Positions 15,706 to 24,219 of a stretch of 64,000 bases of DNA are shown piece by piece. Below the pieces are notes generated by a model that saw only the letters and a list, made by a program, of their open reading frames with translations, was not told the DNA's origin and searched no databases. Made by a program: the position numbers and the translations under genes. The number at the start of each line of letters is the position of its first letter. Within the stretch, counting starts at the first letter, position 1. Origin of the DNA: Streptomyces lincolnensis. Its GTDB lineage: Bacteria; Actinomycetota; Actinomycetes; Streptomycetales; Streptomycetaceae. The DNA lies in NCBI RefSeq assembly GCF_021173675.1, contig NZ_JAIHON010000002.1, positions 248,001 to 312,000 on the forward strand, written 5' to 3'.

Positions 15706-17256
15706 TCAGCCCAGATCCCCCGCAGCCGCCAACTCCGCAAGACGAACCAGCGTCCGAACCGCCGTCCCCGTCCCGCCCTTGGGCGTGTACCCGAACGGCC
15801 CGCCGTCGTTGAACGCCGGCCCCGCGATGTCCAGGTGCGCCCAGATGATCCCCTCACCCACGAACTCGCGCAGGAACAGACCGGCCACCAGCCCGCCACC
15901 CATCCGCTCACCCATGTTCGCGATGTCGGCGGTGGGGGAGTCCATCCCCTTGCGCAGATGCTCCGGCAGTGGCATCGGCCACGCCGGCTCGCCGACCTCC
16001 GCCGCCGCCTCGTGCACCGCCGTACGGAAGGCGTCGTCGTTGGCCATGATCCCGAACGTCCGGTTGCCCAGCGCCAGCATCATCGCCCCGGTCAGCGTCG
16101 CCACGTCCACGATCGCGTCCGGCGTCTCCTCGGACGCGGCCCACAGCGCGTCGGCGAGGACCAGCCGCCCCTCCGCGTCCGTGTTGAGGACCTCGACCGT
16201 CTTGCCCGAGTACATGCGCAGCACGTCACCGGGGCGGGTCGCGGAACCGGAGGGCATGTTCTCGGCCAGCGCCAGCCAGCCGGTGACGTTGACCTCCAGC
16301 CCCAGGCGCGCGGCGGCGACCACGGCCGCGAAGACCGCCGCCGCACCGCTCATGTCGCACTTCATCGTCTCGTTGTGGCCCGCCGGCTTCAGCGAGATGC
16401 CGCCCGAGTCGTAGGTGATGCCCTTGCCCACGAAGGCGAGGTGCTTCTTCGCCTTGGAGGAGGTGTACGACAGCTTGACCAGTCGCGGGCCCGCCGCCGA
16501 ACCGGCGCCGACGCCGAGGATGCCGCCGTAGCCGCCCTTCTCCAGGGCCTTCACGTCGAGCACCTGCACCTTGATGCCGTGCTCCTTGGCCGCGGTCTGG
16601 GCGATCGCGGCGAAGGCCTCGGGGTCGAGGTCGTTGGGCGGCATGTTGATCAGGTCGCGGGCGCGGTTGAGCTCCTCGGCCACGGCGGTGGCCCGCTCGA
16701 TCGCCGCCTTGTAGGCGCGGTCGCGGGGCTTGCCGCCGAGCAGCGCGGCCTCGGCGAGCGGCGCCTTGCCGTTCTTGGCCTTGCCCTTGGCCCTGCTGTC
16801 CTTGCCGGTGTCCTTGCCGTTGTTCTTGTAGACGTCGAAGGAGTACGCGCCGAGCAGGACGCCCTCGGCCACGGCACCCGCGTCGGCGGCGTCCGTGAGC
16901 GGCAGCGCGAACGCGGCCTTCTGGGAGCCGGCCAGGCCCCGGGAGGCCGCGCCGGCCGCCCGGCGCAGTGCCTCGGCGTCGAAGCCGGAGTCCTTCTCGG
17001 GCTCGGCGCCCAGGCCCACCGCCACCACGAGCGGGGCCTTGAAGCCGGCCGGTGCGGGCAGCTTCGTCACCTCGCCCTCGGCCCCGGAGGCACCGAGGGT
17101 CTCCAGGACGCCGGCGAGTCTGCCGTCGTACGCCTTGTCCACGGCCTCGGCGCCCGGTGCGACGACCGGGCCTTCGGCACCCTTGGCAACACCGATCACG
17201 ATCGCGTCGGCCCGGAGGCCGGGCGCCGCGGCGGTGCTGAGAGTGAGAGCAGTCAC
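15706..17256 (-). CDS. pepA: Leucyl aminopeptidase (M17 family)
   Basis: The 516-residue length is normal for the family. The C-terminal catalytic domain shows the M17 signature NTDAEGRLVLADAL (~res 357-370). The metal-binding region includes VGKGITYDSGGISLKP (Lys and Asp ligands) and KCDMSGAAAVFA. It is a cytosolic di-zinc or manganese enzyme removing N-terminal residues from peptides. The N-terminal half is variable and Lys/Gly-rich around residues 150-165. GTG start. It diverges from the exopolysaccharide locus across 333 bp. Confidence 0.95.
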   Translation of the reverse strand: MTALTLSTAAAPGLRADAIVIGVAKGAEGPVVAPGAEAVDKAYDGRLAGVLETLGASGAEGEVTKLPAPAGFKAPLVVAVGLGAEPEKDSGFDAEALRRAAGAASRGLAGSQKAAFALPLTDAADAGAVAEGVLLGAYSFDVYKNNGKDTGKDSRAKGKAKNGKAPLAEAALLGGKPRDRAYKAAIERATAVAEELNRARDLINMPPNDLDPEAFAAIAQTAAKEHGIKVQVLDVKALEKGGYGGILGVGAGSAAGPRLVKLSYTSSKAKKHLAFVGKGITYDSGGISLKPAGHNETMKCDMSGAAAVFAAVVAAARLGLEVNVTGWLALAENMPSGSATRPGDVLRMYSGKTVEVLNTDAEGRLVLADALWAASEETPDAIVDVATLTGAMMLALGNRTFGIMANDDAFRTAVHEAAAEVGEPAWPMPLPEHLRKGMDSPTADIANMGERMGGGLVAGLFLREFVGEGIIWAHLDIAGPAFNDGGPFGYTPKGGTGTAVRTLVRLAELAAAGDLG

Positions 17257-17496
17257 GGTGGTGAAATCTCGCTTCCGTTGAAATGTGCTGTGGCCGAATA
17301 CGGGTGGGTCGACCGGGCCCGAAAACCGACCCTAGAGCCCTCGTGCGGAGCGGTCTCCACCCGGGCGGCCACATGCCCGGCACGAGCCTACGCTCGGGTG
17401 CGCAGTCGATCATTCCTGCGGAGGTTCACCTATCGGTGGCGTCGTGGCCACTTCTCGATCCCCATGATCGGTGAGGTGGGTCACACTCATCTGGTT

Positions 17497-17568
17497 CCGG
17501 CAGGCGCGCGGCCTGCCGGTACGCATGATTTCCACGGATCCTCCTCAAAACGACCACGGAGGAGGATC
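17497..17568 (+). promoter_or_regulatory. Two leader hairpins before the deacetylase gene
   Basis: In the 333-bp gap upstream of the exopolysaccharide locus there are two perfect 9-bp hairpins: CCGGCAGGC/GCCTGCCGG (17497-17519, 5-nt loop) and GATCCTCCT/AGGAGGATC (17537-17568, 14-nt loop). The right arm of the second contains AGGAGG and lies just before a second purine-rich ribosome site (GGGGAGGGG). The leader could therefore modulate translation. No known riboswitch consensus was recognised. Confidence 0.5.
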
Positions 17569-17589
17569 GCCCGGGGAGGGGCTACCGCC

Positions 17590-19671
17590 ATGGCGCATCT
17601 CGCGCTCACCGACAGACACCACCACGACGGACACGACCACCGGCGTCGCCCCGGATGGAGAGCCACCGCCGCCGTGTTGACGGCCGCGGGGCTCATGGCA
17701 CTGGGACTCGGCGCCCCGGCTGCCTCCGCGGCGGAGGAACCGCGGATCGACCTCAGGGTGCTGGTCGTCGACAACGGCGACAGCCCCATCGAGGCGATCA
17801 CCGCCCAGCTGAAGAGCACCGGCATCCCGTACACCAGGGTGAACCTGAACGCCGCCGACCGTCCCACCATCACGGAAACGTTCCTGAGCGACACCGTGGA
17901 CGGCCGCCCCCGGGCGAGGTTCCAGGGTGTCGTCCTGCCCAACGAGGCCCCCTTCGGCGCCGGTTCGGCCGAGCAGAGCGCCCTGGAGAGCTACGAGCGG
18001 ACGTACGGCATCCCCCAGGTCGACGCCTACACCTGGGCGCACCCGGGGGTCGGCCTCGACTACACGAGCCAGGGCGGCTGGGCCGGCACCCTCGACGGAC
18101 GGGCGGCCTCCGTCACCGCGGCGGGCAGGGCGGGGTACTTCGGCTATCTCGACGGCGCCTTCACCTTCGAGGACAACGACCCCTCGGTGCAGGAGAGCTA
18201 CGGCTTCGTCGCCAAGCCCCGCACCGGCTTCACCAGTTACGTCGACGTCCCGGTGCCCGCCGGCACCGGCACCGGAAGCCTGGTCGGGGAGTACGCCCAC
18301 GACGGGCGCCGCGAGCTGGTGGTGACCTTCGCGTACAACCAGTACCAGCAGCAGTTCCGGGTACTCGCCCGCGGCATCGTCGAATGGCTGACCCAGGGCG
18401 TGCACCTCGGGCAGAGCCGCAACTACTTCGCCGTGCACGTCGACGACGTCTTCGCGCCCGACAGCCGCTGGGACACCGAACGCAACTGCACCCCCGGCGA
18501 CTTCGACTGCGTGGGCGGCGACGGCGAGGGAACCACGCCGATCCGCATGACCGCGGCCGACGCCCGGTACGCGGCGCAGTGGCAGCGCGAGCACGGCTTC
18601 ACGCTCGACATGGTCTACAACGCGGGCTCCGGCGAGGAGTGGAAGAGCGAGAACGGCGGCGCCGACCCGACGGCCGACCAACTCCTCGCCGACAAGGACC
18701 AGTACCGCTGGATCAACCACACCTACACCCACCCCTACCTCGGCTGCGAGCAGGACACCTCCACCGTGCCGTGGAGCTGCGCGAAGAACGCCGACGGCTC
18801 GACCCGGTACATGAGCCGCGCGGACATCTCGGCCCAGATCGCGGACAACCACAGCTGGGGCGTCGCCAAGGGCCTGCCGCTGAATCGTTCCGAGCTGGTC
18901 ACCGGCGAGCACTCGGGCCTGAAGACCCTTCCGCAGCAGCCCGACGACAACCCGAACCTGGCCGGTGCCCTCGCCGACAACGGCGTCAGGTGGATCGCCT
19001 CGGACAACTCCCGGGAACCGGCCCAGCGTCCGGTGGGCAGCGCCCTGACCGTGCCGCGCCACCCGATGAACGTGTACTACAACACCGGCACCGAGGCCGA
19101 GATGGTCGACGAGTACAACTGGATCTACGCCTCCGCGGCCGACGGCGGCAGCGGCGTCTGCGAGAACAACCCCACCTCGACCTGTCTCGCCGACCCGCTG
19201 GACCCCGCCACCGGCTACGACGCGTACATCGTCCCGCAGGAGGCCCGCACCGCCCTCGGGCACGTCATCGCCAACGACCCGCGCCCGCACTACGCGCACC
19301 AGTCCAACCTGGCCGAGGACCGGACGCTGTACCCCGTCATGGACAAGGTCCTCACCGACTACGCGGCGCTCTTCGCCGACAACACCCCGGTGGAGAACCC
19401 GGCGCAGGCCGCCATCGGCACCGAGTTCCAGCGGCGCGCGGCCTGGCAGTCCGCCCTGGACGCCGGCCGGGTCACCGCGTACCGCATCGGCACCACCGTC
19501 ACCGTGACCGCCCCGGCCGGGACCCGCGTCCCGGTCACCGCTCCGGAAGGGACCACCAAGCAACTCCTGCTCGGCACCACCGCGTTCGGGACGCCGTACG
19601 CGGGCCAACGCTCGGCCTGGACCACGCCGGAGCTTCTGCAAACCGCTCTCACGCTGAATCTGCCCACCTAG
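17590..19671 (+). CDS. Secreted polysaccharide deacetylase-like protein (Agd3/CE18-like)
   Basis: The 693-residue product has a His-rich n-region, a signal peptide ending ASA about residue 47, and a mature exported protein. Residues ~50-260 resemble the N-terminal carbohydrate-binding part of Agd3-type enzymes (LRVLVVDNGDSPIEAITAQL). The catalytic part shows Asp-Asp in VHVDDVF (285-286) and HTYTH (His 377, His 381), the DD and HxxxH metal motifs of carbohydrate deacetylases. Family knowledge: Agd3 removes acetyl from GalNAc in fungal galactosaminogalactan, giving a cationic adhesive polymer. It heads a locus with PelF-, spherulin-4- and GH114-like genes, so action on a similar polymer is inferred. 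GGGGAGGGG precedes the ATG. Confidence 0.8.
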   Translation: MAHLALTDRHHHDGHDHRRRPGWRATAAVLTAAGLMALGLGAPAASAAEEPRIDLRVLVVDNGDSPIEAITAQLKSTGIPYTRVNLNAADRPTITETFLSDTVDGRPRARFQGVVLPNEAPFGAGSAEQSALESYERTYGIPQVDAYTWAHPGVGLDYTSQGGWAGTLDGRAASVTAAGRAGYFGYLDGAFTFEDNDPSVQESYGFVAKPRTGFTSYVDVPVPAGTGTGSLVGEYAHDGRRELVVTFAYNQYQQQFRVLARGIVEWLTQGVHLGQSRNYFAVHVDDVFAPDSRWDTERNCTPGDFDCVGGDGEGTTPIRMTAADARYAAQWQREHGFTLDMVYNAGSGEEWKSENGGADPTADQLLADKDQYRWINHTYTHPYLGCEQDTSTVPWSCAKNADGSTRYMSRADISAQIADNHSWGVAKGLPLNRSELVTGEHSGLKTLPQQPDDNPNLAGALADNGVRWIASDNSREPAQRPVGSALTVPRHPMNVYYNTGTEAEMVDEYNWIYASAADGGSGVCENNPTSTCLADPLDPATGYDAYIVPQEARTALGHVIANDPRPHYAHQSNLAEDRTLYPVMDKVLTDYAALFADNTPVENPAQAAIGTEFQRRAAWQSALDAGRVTAYRIGTTVTVTAPAGTRVPVTAPEGTTKQLLLGTTAFGTPYAGQRSAWTTPELLQTALTLNLPT

Positions 19672-19692
19672 GCGCAGCGCAGCCGACCGTAC

Positions 19693-19724
19693 GCGCACCC
19701 CGGTTCCCCACGACCGGGGTGCGC
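19693..19724 (+). terminator. Intercistronic hairpin after the deacetylase gene
   Basis: Perfect 12-bp stem GCGCACCCCGGT/ACCGGGGTGCGC with an 8-nt loop, 21 bp after the deacetylase stop and 29 bp before the next start. It may end most transcripts or protect the 3' end of the first cistron; full or partial termination cannot be told. Confidence 0.65.
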
Positions 19725-19753
19725 TTCCGAGCCGTTCCAGGGGGGAACAGCCA

Positions 19754-21274
19754 ATGCGTACCGGCCGTCACGTCACCATGCTCACCGAAGGCACCTATCC
19801 GCTCGTCCACGGCGGGGTCAGCACCTGGTGCGACCAACTCGTCAAGGGCATGCCGGAGGTCGACTTCCACGTCGTCTCGCTCAGCGGCAGCGGCCGCGAA
19901 CCCGTGACCTGGGAGCTGCCGCCCAACGTCTACCGGCACAGCTCCGTGCCGACCTGGGGCCCACGGCCCGGACGCGCGAGGGCGCCGTTCGGGCGGGCCC
20001 GCCGCCGTTTCATCGACTCCTACGAGCGTTTCCTGCTCTCCTTCCTCGACCCCGAGGCCCACTGCGACTTCGGCGAGGCGCTCTACGAGCTGGCCGAACT
20101 CGCCCGCGAGGGACGCCTGTCGGCGGCCCTGCGCACCGAGTCCGCGCTGCGGTCCCTGATGTGGATCTGGACGATGCCGCATCTGGCGGTCGCGGCCGCC
20201 CGGCCCACGGTGCACGACGCGCTCACCGCCACCGACCTGCTGGAACACGCCCTGCGGCCCCTGGGCGTGCGCATCCCCGAGGACTCCGTCGCCCACGCCG
20301 TCAGCAGCGGTCTGGCAACGTTGCCCGCGCTCGCCGCCCGCAAGCTCGACGGCGTGCCCTTCCTGCTCACCGAGCACGGCATCTATCTGCGCGAGCGCTA
20401 CCTCGGCTACCGCAGCGGCGAACAGCGCTGGCCGGTCAAGGCGTTCATGCTCGGCTTCTACCGCGAGCTGAACTCCCTCGGCTACCGCGCCGCCGACCTG
20501 ATCACCCCCTGCAACCAGTACAACCGCCGCTGGGAGGAGCGCGGCGGCGCCGACGCCGACAAGATCCGCACGGTCTACAACGGCGTCGACCCGGCCGCCT
20601 TCCCGCACGCCGGCCCCGAGCCGGAGGTGCCCACCCTCACCTGGTGCGGCCGCGTCGACCCCATCAAGGACCTGGAGACCCTGCTGCACGCGTACGCCCT
20701 CGTACGCGCCGAGATCCCCGAGACCCGGCTCAGACTGTTCGGCCCGGTGCCGCCCGGCGGCGAGGCCTACCACACCAAGCTGGAGAAGCTCGCCGCCGAA
20801 CTGGGCGTGCGGGACGGCCTCACCTTCGAGGGCCGCATCAGCGAGGTCTCGCGGGCCTACGCCGCCGGCCACGTCGTCATGCTCTCGTCCATCTCCGAGG
20901 GCTTCCCGTTCTCCATCATCGAGGCCATGTCCTGCGGCCGTACGACGGTCTCCACCGACGTCGGGGGAGTGCGCGAGGCGGTCGGCGACACCGGTCTGGT
21001 GGTCCCGCCGCGCGAACCGGAGAAGATGGCCGCCGCCGCGCTGAGCCTGCTGCGCGACGACCGACGGCGCCTGAAACTGGGCGAACTGGCCCGCCAGCGG
21101 GTCATCGACCGCTTCACGCTCCGCCGTTCCGTGGACGCCTTCCGGACGATCTACCAGGAGCTCGCGGGCAGCACCGAGGTCTACGAGCCCACCCTGGAGA
21201 CGGTCGCCGACTGGACCCTCGAACTGCGCGACCCCTGGTACGCGGCGGTCGCCACGGACGGAACCGACTGGTGA
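19754..21274 (+). CDS. pelF: PelF-type GT4 glycosyltransferase
   Basis: The 506-residue protein has the PelF N-terminal block (MLTEGTYPLVHGGVSTWCDQ, DUF3492) and a GT-B fold. The C-terminal half contains the GT4 nucleotide-sugar EX7E motif (EGFPFSIIE, ~res 385-393) and GRVDPIKDLETLL. PelF is a cytosolic enzyme using UDP-sugars, with UDP-GalNAc and UDP-GlcNAc implicated in Pel polymer synthesis. There is no signal or membrane span, as expected. The ATG follows GGGGGGAA. The stop overlaps the start of the next gene (GTGA), so translation of the two is coupled. No PelD/c-di-GMP receptor or PelE gene is present. Confidence 0.92.
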   Translation: MRTGRHVTMLTEGTYPLVHGGVSTWCDQLVKGMPEVDFHVVSLSGSGREPVTWELPPNVYRHSSVPTWGPRPGRARAPFGRARRRFIDSYERFLLSFLDPEAHCDFGEALYELAELAREGRLSAALRTESALRSLMWIWTMPHLAVAAARPTVHDALTATDLLEHALRPLGVRIPEDSVAHAVSSGLATLPALAARKLDGVPFLLTEHGIYLRERYLGYRSGEQRWPVKAFMLGFYRELNSLGYRAADLITPCNQYNRRWEERGGADADKIRTVYNGVDPAAFPHAGPEPEVPTLTWCGRVDPIKDLETLLHAYALVRAEIPETRLRLFGPVPPGGEAYHTKLEKLAAELGVRDGLTFEGRISEVSRAYAAGHVVMLSSISEGFPFSIIEAMSCGRTTVSTDVGGVREAVGDTGLVVPPREPEKMAAAALSLLRDDRRRLKLGELARQRVIDRFTLRRSVDAFRTIYQELAGSTEVYEPTLETVADWTLELRDPWYAAVATDGTDW

Positions 21275-22788
21275 GCGGCAGCCTCTGGATGCCTCCCGGC
21301 TCCCGCCCGGACACCCTCCCCGCCATCCCCCGGCAGCGCACCCCCAGCTGGGCCGAGCCCGACCCGGTCGACGAACTCGCCGCCCGCCTCGACGACTTCG
21401 TAGCCGCCGCCGTCCACCCCGACGAGATAGCCGCCCTGCTGGAGTCCGACGGCCTCTCCGACGACCAGATACGCGAGCGGTACGGCGTGAAGAACTCCTT
21501 CGCGCTCGCCGAGGAGCTCTACGAGCGGGTCGAACGCCGGTACCCCGAACCCGAGGGCCCGGTCCACGACCCCTGGCAGGTCGGCCTGCTGGGCTGCCTG
21601 CTGCGCGGGGTCGTCTTCGCCCTCCCCGGCCTCGGCTACGTCCTCGGCGCACCCTTCCTCGCCGGCCCGCGCGGCGACCTCGGCCTCCCGGCCGGCACCG
21701 TCCCCCTCCTGGCCGGCGCCCTCTGCGGCTGGACCTGGAACCAGGGCCTCGCCCACCGGGCCTACTCCTGGCTCGGCCTCGGCGACCGCCCGGCGGCCCG
21801 CCACTCCCTCCTCATCGGAACACCGCTGGGAGTACTCCTCGGCACCCTGGTCGCGTCAGCGGTGGCCGGCTTGGGGGACCTGAACGCCGTGGCCTTCGCA
21901 GCTGGCCAGTCCGCGTATCTGGGCGCGGCGACGGTCCTGCTCGTGATGGGTCGAGAACGCCGCCTGCTGGCGGCGCTGTTGCCGATGGCAGTCGGCGCGG
22001 TCATCGACCTGGTCCATCCGCTGCCTGATGTGGCAAGGCTCGTCCTGCTGCTGGGTTCCTTGGCGGTGGTTGCAGTCCTGGGATTGTTCGAAGTGGCGCC
22101 CGCCGTACTCACTCAGGGGCGCGGGGCTGTATTCAATCTGCGGCTACCGCCGCGTGGGCGCGACCAGCCACGACGAACCCGCAGCCGACCGACGACAACA
22201 GGCCCCAGACTCACCGCCTCCCTCCCGTACGCCCTCTTCGGCCTCGGCACCGGCGTCCTGGTCGTCTACGCCTCCCTGGGAGACGCCCTGACGGGAGACC
22301 AACAGAGCGCCATCGCAGCCCCAGCCGCCGTCGCACTCACCCTGAGCATGGGCCCCGCCGAATGGCTCCTGTACCGCTTCCGCAGCGGCAGCCTCACCGG
22401 CCTCCGCTCCACCAGCACCCCGAAGGCGTTCTGGCGCACCACGGCCCGCACGGTTGTCCAGTGCCTGACCGCCTACCTGGCCGGACTGCTGGTCCTCAGC
22501 GTCCTCACCTCGGCCCTGTGGCCGCAGGCAGAGCGCCTGGACGGCATCCGCCTGGCCGGACTCCTCCTACTCGGCGTCGTCCTGTGGACGGGCCTGCTGC
22601 TCCAGTCCTTCGGCGCGGTCACCGGCGCGGCAGCGGTCTGCTGCGCGGCCGCCCTCGCCCAGAGCCTCGCCCTGGTCACCCACACGGGAGACCCGCACCG
22701 GGTCGGCCTGATCGTCTACGGCACCGCCGCGGCCACCCTGGCCGCCCTGGTCTGTGCCCTGCTGGGGAGAGCGACCGCCCACCGATGA
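21271..22788 (+). CDS. Polytopic membrane protein of the exopolysaccharide locus
   Basis: The 505-residue product has ~100 soluble N-terminal residues that are helical and acidic (LDDFVAAAVHPDEIAALLES), followed by roughly 11-12 hydrophobic spans. It starts with a GTG overlapping the pelF stop. Position next to PelF and size suggest the role PelG plays in Pel systems (export of the growing chain), but I see no clear PelG sequence match, so that is inference. An arginine-rich loop at about residues 282-308 (FNLRLPPRGRDQPRRTRSRP) is encoded by a REP-like repeat lying inside the gene, with the frame kept open. The next gene overlaps by 4 bp (ATGA). Confidence 0.8.
   Translation: MSGSLWMPPGSRPDTLPAIPRQRTPSWAEPDPVDELAARLDDFVAAAVHPDEIAALLESDGLSDDQIRERYGVKNSFALAEELYERVERRYPEPEGPVHDPWQVGLLGCLLRGVVFALPGLGYVLGAPFLAGPRGDLGLPAGTVPLLAGALCGWTWNQGLAHRAYSWLGLGDRPAARHSLLIGTPLGVLLGTLVASAVAGLGDLNAVAFAAGQSAYLGAATVLLVMGRERRLLAALLPMAVGAVIDLVHPLPDVARLVLLLGSLAVVAVLGLFEVAPAVLTQGRGAVFNLRLPPRGRDQPRRTRSRPTTTGPRLTASLPYALFGLGTGVLVVYASLGDALTGDQQSAIAAPAAVALTLSMGPAEWLLYRFRSGSLTGLRSTSTPKAFWRTTARTVVQCLTAYLAGLLVLSVLTSALWPQAERLDGIRLAGLLLLGVVLWTGLLLQSFGAVTGAAAVCCAAALAQSLALVTHTGDPHRVGLIVYGTAAATLAALVCALLGRATAHR
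22114..22190 (+). repeat. REP-like element inside the membrane-protein gene
   Basis: The stretch has AGGGGCGCGGGGCTGTAT, then a GCGGC/GCCGC hairpin, then GCGACCAGCCACGACGAACC and CGCAGCCG. This is the same layout as the intergenic copy at 47893-47971 and, with the middle missing, those at 15571 and 52636. Elsewhere these are intergenic; here the element is translated. Confidence 0.75.
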
Positions 22789-23429
22789 GCACCCTGCTGG
22801 TCCCGTACTACGAGCACCCGTCCGTCCGCCCCGCCGAGTGGGACGCCATCGTCGAGGCCGCACCCCGCCTCTACGGCGTCGTCCTGAACCCGGCGAGCGG
22901 CCCCGGAGACCGTCCGGACCCGGTCTTCGCGGAGGTCGCCGAGCGGCTGCGGGGCGCGGGCGTACGGGTGCTCGGGTACACCGACACCGCCTACGGCCAC
23001 CGGCCCCGCCCCGAGGTCGTCGCCGACCTCGCCCGGCACTGCGACTGGTACGGCGCCGACGGCGCCTTCCTGGACCAGGTGGCCGCGGGCCCCGAGGAGT
23101 TCCGCCACTACCAACGGCTCGCCACGGCCGCCTGGGGCGTCGGCTGCCACACCCTCGTCCTCAACCACGGCACCACGCCCCACCCCTGCTACGCCCGCAT
23201 AGCCGACGTCCTGGTCACCTTCGAGGGCACCTGGACGTCGTACCGCGACCTGCGGCCCTGGCGCGGTCCGTCCGGCGTACGGCAGTGCCATCTCGTCTAC
23301 GACGTCCCGCCCGGCGCCGACCCGGCCGGCCTCGCCCGCGCCCGTGGCGCCTCGGTGTACTGCGCGGTCCCCGGATCGGGAGATCATCCCTGGGGAACAC
23401 TGCCCCCCACCCTGGAGCCCACCCGGTGA
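22785..23429 (+). CDS. Spherulin-4/GH135-like glycoside hydrolase
   Basis: The 214-residue TIM-barrel protein matches the spherulation-specific family 4: LVPYYEHPSVRPAEWDAI at the start, VVLNPASGPG, VLGYTDTAYG, the acidic strand GADGAFLDQV (likely catalytic region) and a LVTFEGTWTSY end. The characterised fungal member Sph3 (GH135) cleaves GalNAc-containing galactosaminogalactan and is required for its production. No signal peptide is visible from the ATGA-coupled start, so this copy may be cytosolic or use an unusual route, which is odd for a polysaccharide hydrolase. It overlaps both neighbours by 4 bp. Confidence 0.85.
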   Translation: MSTLLVPYYEHPSVRPAEWDAIVEAAPRLYGVVLNPASGPGDRPDPVFAEVAERLRGAGVRVLGYTDTAYGHRPRPEVVADLARHCDWYGADGAFLDQVAAGPEEFRHYQRLATAAWGVGCHTLVLNHGTTPHPCYARIADVLVTFEGTWTSYRDLRPWRGPSGVRQCHLVYDVPPGADPAGLARARGASVYCAVPGSGDHPWGTLPPTLEPTR

Positions 23430-24217
23430 GACGCCCCACCCTGCTGGCAGCCCTCCTGCTGCTGGCGGCCTGCACGACCACGCCCGACCCCGACCCCGAC
23501 ACCGACGAGCCGTCCGGCGAGCGCTGGCAGCCCCGCCCCGGCGTGGCCTGGCAGTGGCAGCTGAGCGGCCGTGTCGACACCACCGTCGACGTGCCGGTCT
23601 ACGACATCGACGGCTTCGACCAGTCCGGGCGGACCGTCGCCGCCCTGCACCGCGACGGCCGCAAGGTCATCTGCTACCTCTCCACCGGCGCCTGGGAGGA
23701 CTGGCGCCCCGACGCGGAGAAGTTCCCCCGCACCGTCCTCGGCCGCGGCAACGGCTGGGAGGGCGAACGCTGGCTCGACATCCGCCGTACGGACGTGCTG
23801 GAGCCGTTGATGGCCGCCCGTCTCGACATGTGCCGCGACAAGGGCTTCGACGCGGTCGAGCCGGACAACATGGACGGCTACAAGAACCGCACCGGCTTCC
23901 CCCTGAAGGCGGCCGACCAGCTCCGCTACAACCGCCTGATCGCGAAGCTGGCCCACGACCGGGGCATGTCCGTCGGCCTGAAGAACGACCTCGACCAGAT
24001 CCCGCAGCTGGTGGACGACTTCGACTTCGCGGTGAACGAGCAGTGCGCGCAGTACGACGAGTGCGAGGCGATGAGCCCGTTCATCGAGGCGGGCAAGGCC
24101 GTCTTCCACGTCGAGTACGAACTGCCCACGAGCCGCTTCTGTGCCGAGTCCCGCCGTCTGAAGCTGAGTTCGCTGCTGAAGAAGTACGAGCTGGGGGTGT
24201 GGCGGAAGGCCTGCTGA
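23426..24217 (+). CDS. GH114 endo-alpha-1,4-polygalactosaminidase-like lipoprotein
   Basis: The 263-residue product begins with a lipoprotein signal (LLAALLLLAAC, lipobox LAAC) and a Pro/Asp-rich tether, then a GH114 domain: WQWQLSGRVDTTVDVPVYDI, VICYLSTGAWEDWRPD and GFDAVEPDNMDGY with the acidic residues expected in the active site. GH114 enzymes (fungal Ega3, the PelA hydrolase domain) cut alpha-1,4-linked galactosamine polymers. Anchored outside the membrane, it could trim or release the polymer made by this locus. GTG start within the previous stop (GTGA). It ends 2 bp from the convergent cobS gene. Confidence 0.92.
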   Translation: MRRPTLLAALLLLAACTTTPDPDPDTDEPSGERWQPRPGVAWQWQLSGRVDTTVDVPVYDIDGFDQSGRTVAALHRDGRKVICYLSTGAWEDWRPDAEKFPRTVLGRGNGWEGERWLDIRRTDVLEPLMAARLDMCRDKGFDAVEPDNMDGYKNRTGFPLKAADQLRYNRLIAKLAHDRGMSVGLKNDLDQIPQLVDDFDFAVNEQCAQYDECEAMSPFIEAGKAVFHVEYELPTSRFCAESRRLKLSSLLKKYELGVWRKAC

Positions 24218-24219
24218 CC

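Noticed and set aside
17257..17589. A c-di-GMP riboswitch upstream of the exopolysaccharide locus
   Set aside because: Looked for because Pel systems respond to c-di-GMP, but the conserved GEMM sequences are not present; only two simple hairpins are.
22114..22190. A frameshift or sequencing error in the membrane-protein gene
   Set aside because: The frame remains open through the repeat and resumes with normal membrane spans, so insertion fits better.
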